Shown: one piece after another, positions 7,847-16,409 of the stretch
How the letters are laid out: every line of letters starts with the position of its first letter
How positions within the stretch are numbered: the stretch's first letter is position 1
NCBI RefSeq assembly: GCF_900109515.1
Contig: NZ_FOBD01000009.1
Coordinates: 248,001 to 312,000, forward strand
Direction: 5' to 3'
Length of the DNA stretch: 64,000 bases
Source: Paenibacillus sp. OK003
GTDB lineage: Bacteria > Bacillota > Bacilli > Paenibacillales > Paenibacillaceae
Position numbers and translations under genes: made by a program
The notes under the pieces: model-generated
Seen by the model: the letters and a program-made list of their open reading frames with translations, nothing else
Told to the model about the DNA's origin: nothing
The model's database searches: none

Positions 7847-8030
7847 TTAATCCATTTGATTAATTTTATCAAACCAACAATTAATCAAATGGATTCAAAT
7901 CCAGCTGAAATCACCATATTAACCATATAGTTTAATTAATTTACTTCTTTTTTCGCTCATTTGCTCGCAATTAATCCATTTGATGTTTGATGCTTATTCT
8001 ATTTGTTGATATGATTAATTAATCAATTAG
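7847..8030. promoter_or_regulatory. Divergent operator region with repeated ATTAATCCATTTGAT sites
   Basis: Between the two XRE genes the motif TTAATCCATTTGATTAA occurs at 7847-7863, its reverse complement AATTAATCAAATGGATT at 7879-7895, the direct form TTAATCCATTTGAT at 7971-7984, and a degenerate palindrome GATTAATTAATCAATTAG at 8013-8030. Three near-identical copies plus a weaker one look like repressor operators covering both divergent promoters. The first copy lies about 25 bp upstream of the cro-like start, the last about 22 bp before the repressor start. Confidence 0.7.
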
Positions 8031-8052
8031 TTTAAAGGAGCGTTTATTCATT

Positions 8053-8466
8053 ATGTCGAGTTATCCTAATAGGATAAGAGAGATCAGAAAGTCTCAACAT
8101 AAGAGCGGAGTTGAAGTAGCTCAGTTTTTGAGAATTTCTCCTCAATTTTTTTATAATCTTGAAACTGGAAAACGTACATTGACCTCTGATGTCGCTTCTA
8201 AACTAGCTGGCTACTTCAATGTGAGTGTAGATTATTTGTTAGGTCGTCAAAATGATGATAAGAACAATAACATGCGAAATGAATCTTTCCCTGAATGGGC
8301 AACCAAAGAAGATATAGCTGATTTCAGAAAAATACTTGAGGATGAGCAGCCTGTTTTATTTGATGGGGTTCCTATTGAGGGTGAGAAACGCCAACGTGTT
8401 ATAGATATACTGTCGGGTTTGTTTTGGGAAGAGAAGTTAGAACAAGATAAAAAGAAGAAGGAGTAA
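8053..8466 (+). CDS. XRE-family repressor (CI/ImmR-like)
   Basis: 137 residues; SD AAAGGAG 12 bases before the ATG. Residues 1-66 form an XRE helix-turn-helix domain: IREIRKSQHKSGVEVAQFLR, then SPQFFYNLETGKRTLTSDVA and the typical SVDYLLGR end. The rest is an acidic helical segment (DIADFRKILEDEQPV) and a basic tail, presumably for dimerisation. Length and layout match ICEBs1 ImmR or SPbeta-type repressors. No ImmA-like metallopeptidase gene is visible next to it, so how it would be inactivated is unknown. Operator copies lie upstream. Confidence 0.8.
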   Translation: MSSYPNRIREIRKSQHKSGVEVAQFLRISPQFFYNLETGKRTLTSDVASKLAGYFNVSVDYLLGRQNDDKNNNMRNESFPEWATKEDIADFRKILEDEQPVLFDGVPIEGEKRQRVIDILSGLFWEEKLEQDKKKKE

Positions 8467-8484
8467 CGATATCGAAGGTATAAA

Positions 8485-8540
8485 CGCAATACTCTACTCC
8501 CTTTATTCATAGACTTCATTAGAGGGAGTAGAGTATTGCG
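8485..8540. terminator. Perfect 18-bp hairpin after the repressor gene
   Basis: CGCAATACTCTACTCCCT (8485-8502) is exactly complementary to AGGGAGTAGAGTATTGCG (8523-8540) with a 20-base loop. It lies 19 bp after the repressor stop. There is no T-run after it, so it is an atypical terminator; an mRNA-stabilising hairpin or an insertion remnant are alternatives. Confidence 0.45.
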
Positions 8541-8652
8541 AGCAAATTTGCATTTGCATCACTGATGTATAGATTATGAGGTAGAATATAATTTAAGATT
8601 TCTATAAAAGATTACCAAGAACAACCTTTTTATGAGAACAATTTTTAACATG

Positions 8653-8689
8653 ACGAGCCTTGGAGTAATTCAGTAGGGCTCGTTTTTTT
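8653..8689 (+). terminator. Intrinsic terminator
   Basis: ACGAGCC pairs with GGCTCGT around a 16-base loop and is followed by seven T on the plus strand. It is the likely final terminator of the rightward repressor transcript. The short minus-strand frame over this hairpin (8602-8787) is not supported as a gene. Confidence 0.6.
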
Positions 8690-8826
8690 GTTTGCCTCAC
8701 ATCACTTTGAGAAACTATACGAGCCTCTCTGCTGGCTATGTTATAGCCCAAAAAATTAAATGTGAGTACCACGAGTTCCATCGCCAAAGGTTTCTAACAA
8801 TCTTCGTCTATGCTTCTGTTCATAAA

Positions 8827-9210
8827 TTAATTTAGAAACTCATACGCAAGCCTTTTCCCAGTGGCGTAGAGATAAACTTGAAATTTCGATTTGATCTTTT
8901 CTGACTTGATTATATCATGCACTCTTTTATCACCAATGATAAATGTCAATTTACTGAACCGGCTGAATAAATCCCTAATATTATTTATCCATTGTACCCT
9001 TTGAAAACTAACTGTTTCTGATAACATTTGCTTACCTTGGGTCTCTGCAGACATAACACCTAATTTGAGAGAAATCTCATCAACCTTCTTTGCATTTTCC
9101 ACTGAGACATTTAACGTTTTATTAACACTTTTTGTTAGATGTGCTAAGTATATTGTCCCACATAAGGCAATTAATGCTACAACAATTGCAGTCCATACTA
9201 CCGATGTCAA
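8827..9210 (-). CDS. Single-pass membrane protein, unknown function
   Basis: 127 residues. One N-terminal transmembrane helix (about residues 4-26, VVWTAIVVALIALCGTIYLA), a coiled-coil-prone stretch (27-60), then a segment FQRVQWINNIRDLFSRFSKL that recurs in small membrane proteins of mobile elements in which a cytoplasmic helical domain follows one helix. The C-terminus (GKRLAYEFLN) stops abruptly, so the protein may be truncated by the decay visible next to it. It lies downstream of the Lamassu cassette on the same strand. A defence-associated role is possible but unsupported. Confidence 0.5.
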   Translation of the reverse strand: MTSVVWTAIVVALIALCGTIYLAHLTKSVNKTLNVSVENAKKVDEISLKLGVMSAETQGKQMLSETVSFQRVQWINNIRDLFSRFSKLTFIIGDKRVHDIIKSEKIKSKFQVYLYATGKRLAYEFLN

Positions 9211-9256
9211 TAAAATAGTCTCCCTTTGTAATTTCCACTGACTTATAAAAATCTTT

Positions 9257-9510
9257 ATGCTTCGTCAATTTTATGTTCTAAACGGGGGCTCTCCACCTTC
9301 ACTTTCTCTAGTTTTGAACTATATTCAAGCGCTTTACCCTAGCTTTATGGTATACCTACTGGCTGCTCCAATCGGTTCTGTTGACTGTTATGATGCCATC
9401 TCATCTAGCTTTTCACTTGCGTCTTTTGTTCAATTGCTCTTTAAAATCTTTCACAGGAACACCAGGCAATCTTATTTCAATGGCTTTCGTCTTTACTTCT
9501 GGCTCGATAG
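9257..9510 (-). pseudogene. Decayed unidentified gene
   Basis: Reading the minus strand, coding-like fragments lie in successive frames: IEIRLPGVPVKDFKEQLNK, then EKLDEMAS, QSTEPIGAASRYTIKLG and LEYSSKLEKVKVESPRLEHK, ending at TAA near 9259. They join into a plausible protein C-terminus only if several stops and frameshifts are crossed. I do not recognise the family. The plus-strand frames here are antisense shadows. Confidence 0.3.
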
Positions 9511-9528
9511 CTTACTCTTGTTACCAAT

Positions 9529-9596
9529 GTAAAAACACCTCCAAGGTTGTCTGCATACCTTACAACATGGCAGCATCCTCTTGAAGGTGTTTTAAA
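9529..9596. terminator. Imperfect hairpin AAAACACCT/AGGTGTTTT
   Basis: AAAAACACCTCCAAGG pairs with CTTGAAGGTGTTTTA across a long loop. It lies between the Lamassu cassette and the decayed gene, and would give T-rich ends on both strands. It is probably a bidirectional terminator, or an end of a lost insertion element. Confidence 0.35.
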
Positions 9597-9739
9597 TTAG
9601 TCTCATATTATGGCATCAGTCCTCACCATTTTAAAGAGACCAGGAAGGTTCTTTTGATAATAACTCTAAATTACTTTTGAGAGTACAGACCTAAACAACT
9701 TCAAACAAATTATACCCTTCACTCTTAATGTGAGCTATA

Positions 9740-12703
9740 TCAAGTATAACTGCCATCCAAAACATTACAATTAGTATCAATATCAATTTTATTTTTACTG
9801 TAAGATTTAAAATGAATAAGGCCAATTTTCTCTATCTCTAATCCAGACTTATTTTTAATAAGGTTAACTAAATCATGATTATGGCTACTTATCATTACTT
9901 GCTTTTGAGTTAGTGTTTGACTAATAACATCAATGAAGGAAAATACATTTATATCATCCATATTTTGAAAAGGATCATCTATACCAATTAACTCCAATTG
10001 AGTCCATCGCTGAGACAGAGCCAGGGATAAGAATATACATACTGCTAACACATTTGCCTGAGCAGAACTAAAGGTTAGACTCGCATTGAACTTAGTAGCT
10101 AACTGATCTTTAGATAAAGAAGTCCAGTTCAACTCTTCTCCATTTTGCTCACTCATCAAGACATATAGATGCCCTTCTTTTGGTACTAAATGTACATGTT
10201 TAAAAATTGCGTGTGGACTTATTTGGAGAAACATTTGATCTATTGCCTCACTGTGCTCAACTAGGTAGTCTGTCATTAAATCACTGCGTATTGTTTCGTG
10301 CTGCACTCTTAGTAAGTTAATTTCCGACTCAAGTGTCTCAAAGTGTTTCAGCTCTCTAGTCGTCATTTCAATAAGACCTTTTAATCTCTGCTCCTCTAGC
10401 TTTATATTCGCAACCTCTCCCATAGACAAATAAGCTTCAACCTTCTCGAGAATTTGTCCAAATGCGCTATTAATTCTAGCTAAATCGATTTTTTGATCAA
10501 AAAAAGTTTTAACCCAGTAGTCGAAATTTGGTTTCAATCTATCAAATTCAGGAATCAGAACTTTAATCTCGTTAGCTTTATCCTCTTGTTCATTCCAACT
10601 GTGGTTTAATGTAACTATACACCCTTTAATTTCTTTAATTTCTTGAATATTTTTTTCTATTTGATTATTTGCCATCAGGATGTATTGATTATATTTCCTA
10701 ATTTTGTATATAATCTTTTCTTCAGGCCCTTGAAGATAGTTTGCTCTAGTTTTATTAATATTTTTGCTATCTGTGATCCAATTTATAATAATTTCCCTCT
10801 CATTTCTCAACTTACCCAACTCACTTTGCAATTCGTCAAGAGACAACAACAAATTATAAGTGATTAGATACTCCTCAAGAAACAGATTCATCTTTTCTTT
10901 TGTTTCATTTAGTTCTTCAGACGATGTATCAGATTCCCAAAATTCTATTGATAATTTTTGTTTTTCTATCTTTAATTGATTTTCATCATATACCCTCTTT
11001 ATCTCTTGTAGTTGAGTATTATATGTGACTATATCTCTTTCAACATTCTCAATTTCCCTATCAATAGCATTCTTAACTCCTGTTAACTTAATGCCCTCTT
11101 GTTCTAAAGTTGATAAATGTCGCTGAGCATTTTCTAAAGTTAGATGGACCGCCTCATGAAGAATGTAAGAATTCTGAAACTCAGTTCCACATACAGGACA
11201 GGACTCTTCAAGCTGACCTAACAAGAACGTTTGAACATCATGAATCATTTGATTAATCGTATTATCTTTACTTGATAATACCTGCCCGTTAACACTAGCA
11301 AGGTCAAGGATGACTTTATCTCTATCAAAGGTTAATAATTTTTTTTTGTTTTCAAGAGTTTGCAAACCTTCAGACATTTCAATCATTTGTTTAGAAATGA
11401 GTTGAGCATCTTTTGTAGCTTTGAAAATTTCGATTTTTGTAGTAATTTTAGAAAAATCATTTTGTGTTTTGCTGTATACCTTCAAGAAATGATCTACACT
11501 TCCATGTTGTTCTTTCACTTTAATGGTCTGTGCACTATTTAATATAACGTACACTTGATTTTCGACTACAGCGATCTTGTTACTTAATTCCTTCCTTTCC
11601 CTTAGCTTTTGAATATATTCTGTACGCTTCTCTAATAGCAACTCCATTTCAGACTTTCTACGCTCAATTCTGAGAATTCCGCTTTCTCTTCGAATCTTTC
11701 TAATTTGTATTGATTTAAGATCAATGTTTAATCTTTGTTGTTCAGAAAGATACTTTTCTTCAGTCAAATCAAAATATGGTCTTGATTCTTGGAGTATCAC
11801 TAGAATATTTTGTAGTTTATCCTCCCGTTTGATTATTTTTTTTCTTATATCACGATATTCAACTAACAATTGATCATTAATCTGTATTGGATTACTAAAT
11901 GATTCAGAAATATAATCTGAATTCATCTGATATCTTAAGCTAATAATTTGGCTTAAAATATCTTCTTCTGTAAGTCCACCTAATTTATTCAACAAAGCCT
12001 CCTTCTCTTTGAGTTTAGTTGATGCCTCTACCCAAGATTCCTTTAACTTCTGTAAAGGTTCCCTTATACGCTCCCTCTCCTGCTTAACTACTTGAATCGA
12101 TTCTTTTAAATACTTTTCGAATTCAATACCATATTCATCAAGGCCTAAGACCTTTTCCATCAAATTAAAACGTTTTTTTGGGTTACTGGCGAGAATAAAT
12201 TCATGTAACTGGTCTTGTGATAGGAGTTGAGTAGTAGAGAAGTAGCTTGACAAATTCTTAGTTCGCTCTAGTTTTGCCGGCTCATCACCGTCATTATCTA
12301 GGAACAAAATCTCACATATCTTTGTTGTCCCATTCCTTACTCCATCATTCTCACCATCTATCATGAGTTCAGTAGTCTGAGAATTGAACTCCTTTTTTAA
12401 AGTCCTTTTTATTCTGTGTACGTATGTATCAGTTTGTAGCCACACCTCAACAAAGGCCTCAACCTCAGCTTCCTCACTAGTAAGCACATTCTCATTAATA
12501 ATATAATTAAAAGTCTGATATTCATTTGTCCCACGATATCTTCTAATTTCTCCAGTCAGACACCATTGTATTGCATCAAATAGTGAACTCTTGCCATGCC
12601 CATTCTGTCCTCCAATTAAAATAAGCTGCTTATCTGAGAAATCAAATGAGTACCGGCCAGAAAAAACTCTAAAATTATTGATGATAAGACGTGATATTTT
12701 CAT
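9740..12703 (-). CDS. lmuB: Lamassu LmuB-like SMC/Rad50-type ATPase
   Basis: 987 residues. Walker A GGQNGHGKSS at 31-40, long coiled coils on both sides of a zinc-hook motif CPVC at about 501-504, an ABC-signature-like SSAQANVLAVCIFLSLALSQ, and Walker B LIGIDDPFQNMD at about 900-912, followed by a HNHDLV switch. This is the Rad50/SbcC/RecF layout. In Lamassu and ABC-three-component defence systems such an ATPase senses aberrant DNA ends or structures and releases the nuclease effector. Its ATG overlaps the stop of the middle-component gene by four bases (ATGA), so it is last in a three-gene operon. No Mre11-type nuclease is adjacent, which argues against a repair Rad50. Confidence 0.85.
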   Translation of the reverse strand: MKISRLIINNFRVFSGRYSFDFSDKQLILIGGQNGHGKSSLFDAIQWCLTGEIRRYRGTNEYQTFNYIINENVLTSEEAEVEAFVEVWLQTDTYVHRIKRTLKKEFNSQTTELMIDGENDGVRNGTTKICEILFLDNDGDEPAKLERTKNLSSYFSTTQLLSQDQLHEFILASNPKKRFNLMEKVLGLDEYGIEFEKYLKESIQVVKQERERIREPLQKLKESWVEASTKLKEKEALLNKLGGLTEEDILSQIISLRYQMNSDYISESFSNPIQINDQLLVEYRDIRKKIIKREDKLQNILVILQESRPYFDLTEEKYLSEQQRLNIDLKSIQIRKIRRESGILRIERRKSEMELLLEKRTEYIQKLRERKELSNKIAVVENQVYVILNSAQTIKVKEQHGSVDHFLKVYSKTQNDFSKITTKIEIFKATKDAQLISKQMIEMSEGLQTLENKKKLLTFDRDKVILDLASVNGQVLSSKDNTINQMIHDVQTFLLGQLEESCPVCGTEFQNSYILHEAVHLTLENAQRHLSTLEQEGIKLTGVKNAIDREIENVERDIVTYNTQLQEIKRVYDENQLKIEKQKLSIEFWESDTSSEELNETKEKMNLFLEEYLITYNLLLSLDELQSELGKLRNEREIIINWITDSKNINKTRANYLQGPEEKIIYKIRKYNQYILMANNQIEKNIQEIKEIKGCIVTLNHSWNEQEDKANEIKVLIPEFDRLKPNFDYWVKTFFDQKIDLARINSAFGQILEKVEAYLSMGEVANIKLEEQRLKGLIEMTTRELKHFETLESEINLLRVQHETIRSDLMTDYLVEHSEAIDQMFLQISPHAIFKHVHLVPKEGHLYVLMSEQNGEELNWTSLSKDQLATKFNASLTFSSAQANVLAVCIFLSLALSQRWTQLELIGIDDPFQNMDDINVFSFIDVISQTLTQKQVMISSHNHDLVNLIKNKSGLEIEKIGLIHFKSYSKNKIDIDTNCNVLDGSYT

Positions 12704-13302
12704 GCTAGCGCATCACCTTTCAAAAATTTCAGAATATAGTCTTTATTATCAACTTTTTTATTTTCTTTCTTTAACTTTCCTATTTCGAAATATCCCTCTA
12801 CTATACGAAGAATTTTCGGATCTAATGAAATATTGCTCAGTAGTTCATTTTTAAACTTTAATTCGTAGTCCTTTTCTCTTTTCAAATTGATTTGTTTTTG
12901 TTGTAGGAAAGGGACTCTTTGCAAATCTTCCTCACAGTGCAATACGTACTTACGACAAACTTTCGAGTTTTTTTCCACTCTATTTATTTCCAAAGGAATA
13001 TCAGTAAACATTATTTTAGAGTCAATATCTAAAAAAAGAATAAAGTACAAATTATTCTTGTAATTAAAGGGTAACTCATCTAATAAATGAGAAATAATAA
13101 CTTGATCTTCACGCCAGTTGAATAGAAACTGATGATTACTAGTATATATTTTCAAAACACATATACGATCCTTAGTGAACCAAAGTTCTAATCCAGCTTC
13201 GAGATGCATATCTAGTAATTCATGGTTTTGTACAGGAAATTCCAAATCTTTATTCTTGAATAAATTTAATTCAAGCCTACTCCTAATCTGAGTGAGATTC
13301 AT
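12700..13302 (-). CDS. lmuC: Lamassu LmuC-like / ABC-3C middle component
   Basis: 200 residues, ribosome site AGGAG nine bases upstream. It lies between the effector gene (14-bp gap) and the ATPase gene (ATGA overlap). The N-terminal half alternates aromatic beta-like strands (LELWFTKDRICVLKIY, HQFLFNWRED), and the C-terminal half is basic and helical with a tail IVEGYFEIGKLKKENKK. This fits the 'middle component' that links effector and ATPase in ABC-three-component systems, and LmuC in type II Lamassu. The sequence alone is too divergent for a firm family call; position and size carry most of the weight. Confidence 0.65.
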   Translation of the reverse strand: MNLTQIRSRLELNLFKNKDLEFPVQNHELLDMHLEAGLELWFTKDRICVLKIYTSNHQFLFNWREDQVIISHLLDELPFNYKNNLYFILFLDIDSKIMFTDIPLEINRVEKNSKVCRKYVLHCEEDLQRVPFLQQKQINLKREKDYELKFKNELLSNISLDPKILRIVEGYFEIGKLKKENKKVDNKDYILKFLKGDALA

Positions 13303-13316
13303 TAAGACTAACTCCT

Positions 13317-15101
13317 TTACCTATTTTGATTAAGTAATTCATGCCAAGCTTCTCTATATTTCTTATCTTTAAAAGAACCTTTATTAGTGGAGGAATTAAG
13401 CAGATTAACAACATCGTCAAGAATCTCCGCCTTCTTGAACTTAATATTTTCTGATTGTTTTACTATATCTATTTCACTATCTTCATGGTTATGCGTGATG
13501 GGTATTAATGTAGCAAAAGGGTTACTCCCTTCACTAACTGAAGTGCTTTTTTCTTCATGAGTCACGAAACAATAGTATGTATGTTTCAGACTTTGTGTAA
13601 ATAAGCAATCTTTTGAACGATCAATGATTCTTCTAAGTGCTTGAGTATAAGTTTCTTTTCCCCTTGCACAATATAAAGTGAAAATATTCCAGGCCTCTTC
13701 TCCTTGTTTCCCCTGTTTAAAAAGAAGTTGAGCATTACTAAAGAGGAAATTTCGTTCTGGGTAAAAAGCCAAACAAACCATCATGTATTTCAAGGATTCT
13801 TGTAAGTAATTTGTATCTTTTAATGATCGTTTGGATGGAAGATTAGAATTGTTCAAGTGAAATAATCTATTTAAAAATTGCTCATACACATATGGGTTTC
13901 CGTTCGAAGCTTCTCTTTCTAAAGCATCATATATCCAAGTTAACGCCCCCATAAGATCATCCCTAATTACCGTATTCCATGAAGTAGTAATCTCTTCTTT
14001 TAATTCTTGGAAGCAATTACTGAACTGTTCTCGTTGCACAGCATGTTCAATATCTTTTTGAATTTCTAATAAAGCACTCTGTTTCCAGTCAATAACCCAA
14101 TTCTTCACTTCATTCTTATTGAAAACAAGAAGATGTTTATTGGGTAAGTCATCTCTATGGGTTCTTTGAATAATACACAATAATAATTTGTTAAATACTT
14201 TTCTTGCTAAATAATCATAAAGCAATCCATCACCAAAAAAGAGTTTTGTTGAGTTTAATTTACGTTCGATAGATTCGTTGTGGAATGTTTGATCAATTTT
14301 ACAATAATCAGAAATCCTTCCTACTATTTTATCCTTGAGATTATCCATAAAACCAAGATGCTTTAAGTGGAAACGTTCCAAACACCACTCTGCACCTTGT
14401 TTGACTGAATGATTAAAGTAAATATCTTGATGCCTAACAGTCTTACCTTCTTCTTTAACTGTTTTCTTATATACTTTGAGCAAGTTACTTTTTAAACTTT
14501 CATCTTTAGGTATTGTGCCTTCTAACATATGATAAGACGTATTCTCTGCATATAATTTCAAACTTTTGTTATCATATGGTGCATTTGTAGCGATTTCAAA
14601 CTGTACACAAATTTCTTTGAGATTAGATTCGTGCCCACTTATGAATTTCTGTCTGTTTTCAAAATCAGGCAGGTTCAAAAAAAGCGTATCAAGCCAACTA
14701 TCTAATCCACTTTCTCTTTTAGATAACTTACTAGGTATTAAATGTCTATCTTGTCCATCCTCACGAACTGTTTTAACTTGAACGAAACGAATCTTATCAT
14801 TCCCTAGCAGAGCGACATCATCTAAATATTCAAAAATCACCTCAGTCCACCACGTTTTTTCCTCATACAACATTTCTACCATATAGTGTATAGCGACATA
14901 GTATTGGTATACAAAACCTCTTAACGCAGTAAGCCCACCCAAATCATCAGGATTTCCCTGAAGTAAGCATTTAACAACCTGTCTCATATCCTCCTCAGAT
15001 AATATTTCCTCATGATTTTGAAGGTGGTATTTTTTCACTTTATCTAGTAAACCTTGTTCCAACTCTTCAATTTGAACTTCACCTTGAACTTCAACTTCCA
15101 T
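13317..15101 (-). CDS. lmuA: Lamassu LmuA-like effector with Cap4/DUF4297 nuclease domain
   Basis: 594 residues. The N-terminal domain carries GGLTALRGFVYQYYVAIHY at 55-73 and then the PD-(D/E)XK-type signature FEYLDD (90-95) and FVQVKT (106-111), as in the Cap4/DUF4297 dsDNA-endonuclease domain used by Lamassu and CBASS effectors. The remaining 400 residues are helical with many aromatic and charged repeats and no further recognised domain. First gene of the three-gene cassette. Once triggered by the ATPase such effectors cut DNA and kill or arrest the infected or plasmid-bearing cell. The catalytic residues appear intact, so the system could be active. Confidence 0.82.
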   Translation of the reverse strand: MEVEVQGEVQIEELEQGLLDKVKKYHLQNHEEILSEEDMRQVVKCLLQGNPDDLGGLTALRGFVYQYYVAIHYMVEMLYEEKTWWTEVIFEYLDDVALLGNDKIRFVQVKTVREDGQDRHLIPSKLSKRESGLDSWLDTLFLNLPDFENRQKFISGHESNLKEICVQFEIATNAPYDNKSLKLYAENTSYHMLEGTIPKDESLKSNLLKVYKKTVKEEGKTVRHQDIYFNHSVKQGAEWCLERFHLKHLGFMDNLKDKIVGRISDYCKIDQTFHNESIERKLNSTKLFFGDGLLYDYLARKVFNKLLLCIIQRTHRDDLPNKHLLVFNKNEVKNWVIDWKQSALLEIQKDIEHAVQREQFSNCFQELKEEITTSWNTVIRDDLMGALTWIYDALEREASNGNPYVYEQFLNRLFHLNNSNLPSKRSLKDTNYLQESLKYMMVCLAFYPERNFLFSNAQLLFKQGKQGEEAWNIFTLYCARGKETYTQALRRIIDRSKDCLFTQSLKHTYYCFVTHEEKSTSVSEGSNPFATLIPITHNHEDSEIDIVKQSENIKFKKAEILDDVVNLLNSSTNKGSFKDKKYREAWHELLNQNR

Positions 15102-15257
15102 CTCTTATCACCCAATCTTCATGAAATAAAGATTACAAGTAATTATTATTCGACGCCCCCTCTCTAAAAACCTTCGTAAAACCAGTTCATTTGACCTAAA
15201 AAGAAAGGAAATGGTAGTGTAATTGGACTCTATTAACATTTAAGTATTGATTAATCC

Positions 15258-16406
15258 TAGAGTAAAGGCCAGAGAAATCTGCCCCCCCTCATAAAATCGT
15301 ACTTGAGGTTTTAACTCTCGTACGGCTTTTCGATGTTCGTCATTCATGGCCATGCAGATTACAGTGATGTTTTTAATCCATAATGCCTGGCAACATCCTT
15401 CACCTCGACCTGTGATCGCATCCAGCTTCTGGGTTGTCTATTTGTTTATACCACCGGGTTAATCGTTGTAGAAATTTACCAGTCCAGTTTAGCTAACTTC
15501 TACTGGCTGTAGTTTATATAGTAATAGTTTCTCCATCCCTGAATCTTTGGATCGAGCCACGCTACATGTTCCTAGAATGTTCTTACCCGCATATTCGCCG
15601 GTTGGGATATAGTACCACCGTACAGGCTGAGAATGGTGGTTACCTTTCTTTAAATGCTCGCTCGCAGTCCTTGAGGAAGTTTAGTTCTCCTTGTTCCTCA
15701 ATCTCTGTCAGCGGTCACTGTATCCACGACTTCTGCTTCCCTATACGCTTTCACTCGTTTACACTCCTCGTACAGCACAACCCCACGGAAGAATTTATCA
15801 TACATGACATGCCATTTGCGCTTGTTGTTCTCCTTTGCCGCATGAACTAACTTTTCATGCAGTTGTTTAATCATTTTCTTGGTTGTTATGAGCACCTCGT
15901 ACTCCCTACCTCAGACGTTTCACTTCGTCTTTTTTGGAATTATAGATTGTCTCTTTACGGATTCCTAAAAAAACTGTGGGGGGGAGGGTCTGTGGTCTTA
16001 CCCCTGTCAAGTAGACACTTGAAAAAACCTTCATGTTATCATGAAGGTTCAAGTGACACTTGGAGGGGATAATACCACTGCCATGATCACTGCAGGATTT
16101 TTCATTCCATTCTGTTCCCCATTACGCCGAAGTGTAATCCACTGCTGCTCCAAGTTTTGCACAGCTTTCTTAGCCTTCGTCCAGTTTCACAATACTCGTC
16201 AGCTTCTTTCCTCCCTTGCGAGGCCTTTTGGATAACGTGGCAGGATTTCTTCATGTTGCGGCCTGGATTGTTGCTCGTACTGTCTCTGACGGGTACTTTT
16301 GTCTATGTGCTCTTACACACAGACTTCGCCATATGCAAGCATCCTGGCTACCAAAGCTCCTTGGTCGGACTTTCACCAACAAGATCATACTTGTATCTGG
16401 GCACGC
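15258..16406 (-). mobile_element. Degenerate group II intron with truncated maturase frame
   Basis: The minus strand starts GCGTGCCCAGATAC near 16406, followed by a domain-I-like block GTTGGTGAAAGTCCGACC. It ends with a domain-V-like hairpin (AAGCCGTACGAG, then CTCAAGTACGATTTT; about 15294-15331) and a domain-VI helix finishing TTACTCTA at 15258. This is the same plan as the intact neighbour, but only about 1.15 kb long. The reverse-transcriptase frame is reduced to an N-terminal fragment. Its 5' end touches the 3' end of the intact intron, so the two stand head to tail. Confidence 0.7.
15698..15895 (-). pseudogene. N-terminal fragment of a group II intron maturase
   Basis: The frame reads KQLHEKLVHAAKENNKRKWH, then MYDKFFRGVVLYEECKRVKA. 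It aligns with the N-terminus of the neighbouring intact maturase (QLQNVLYLAAKEHPRRRFHA, LYDKVYREDVLWEAWKQVKA). It breaks off after VVDTVTADRD where the reverse-transcriptase core should follow. No palm-domain YADD motif is left in this intron, so it cannot be self-mobile. Confidence 0.75.
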
Positions 16407-16409
16407 TAG

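Noticed and set aside
8602..8787. Minus-strand 61-residue frame
   Set aside because: It crosses the intrinsic terminator at 8653-8689 and has no good ribosome site.
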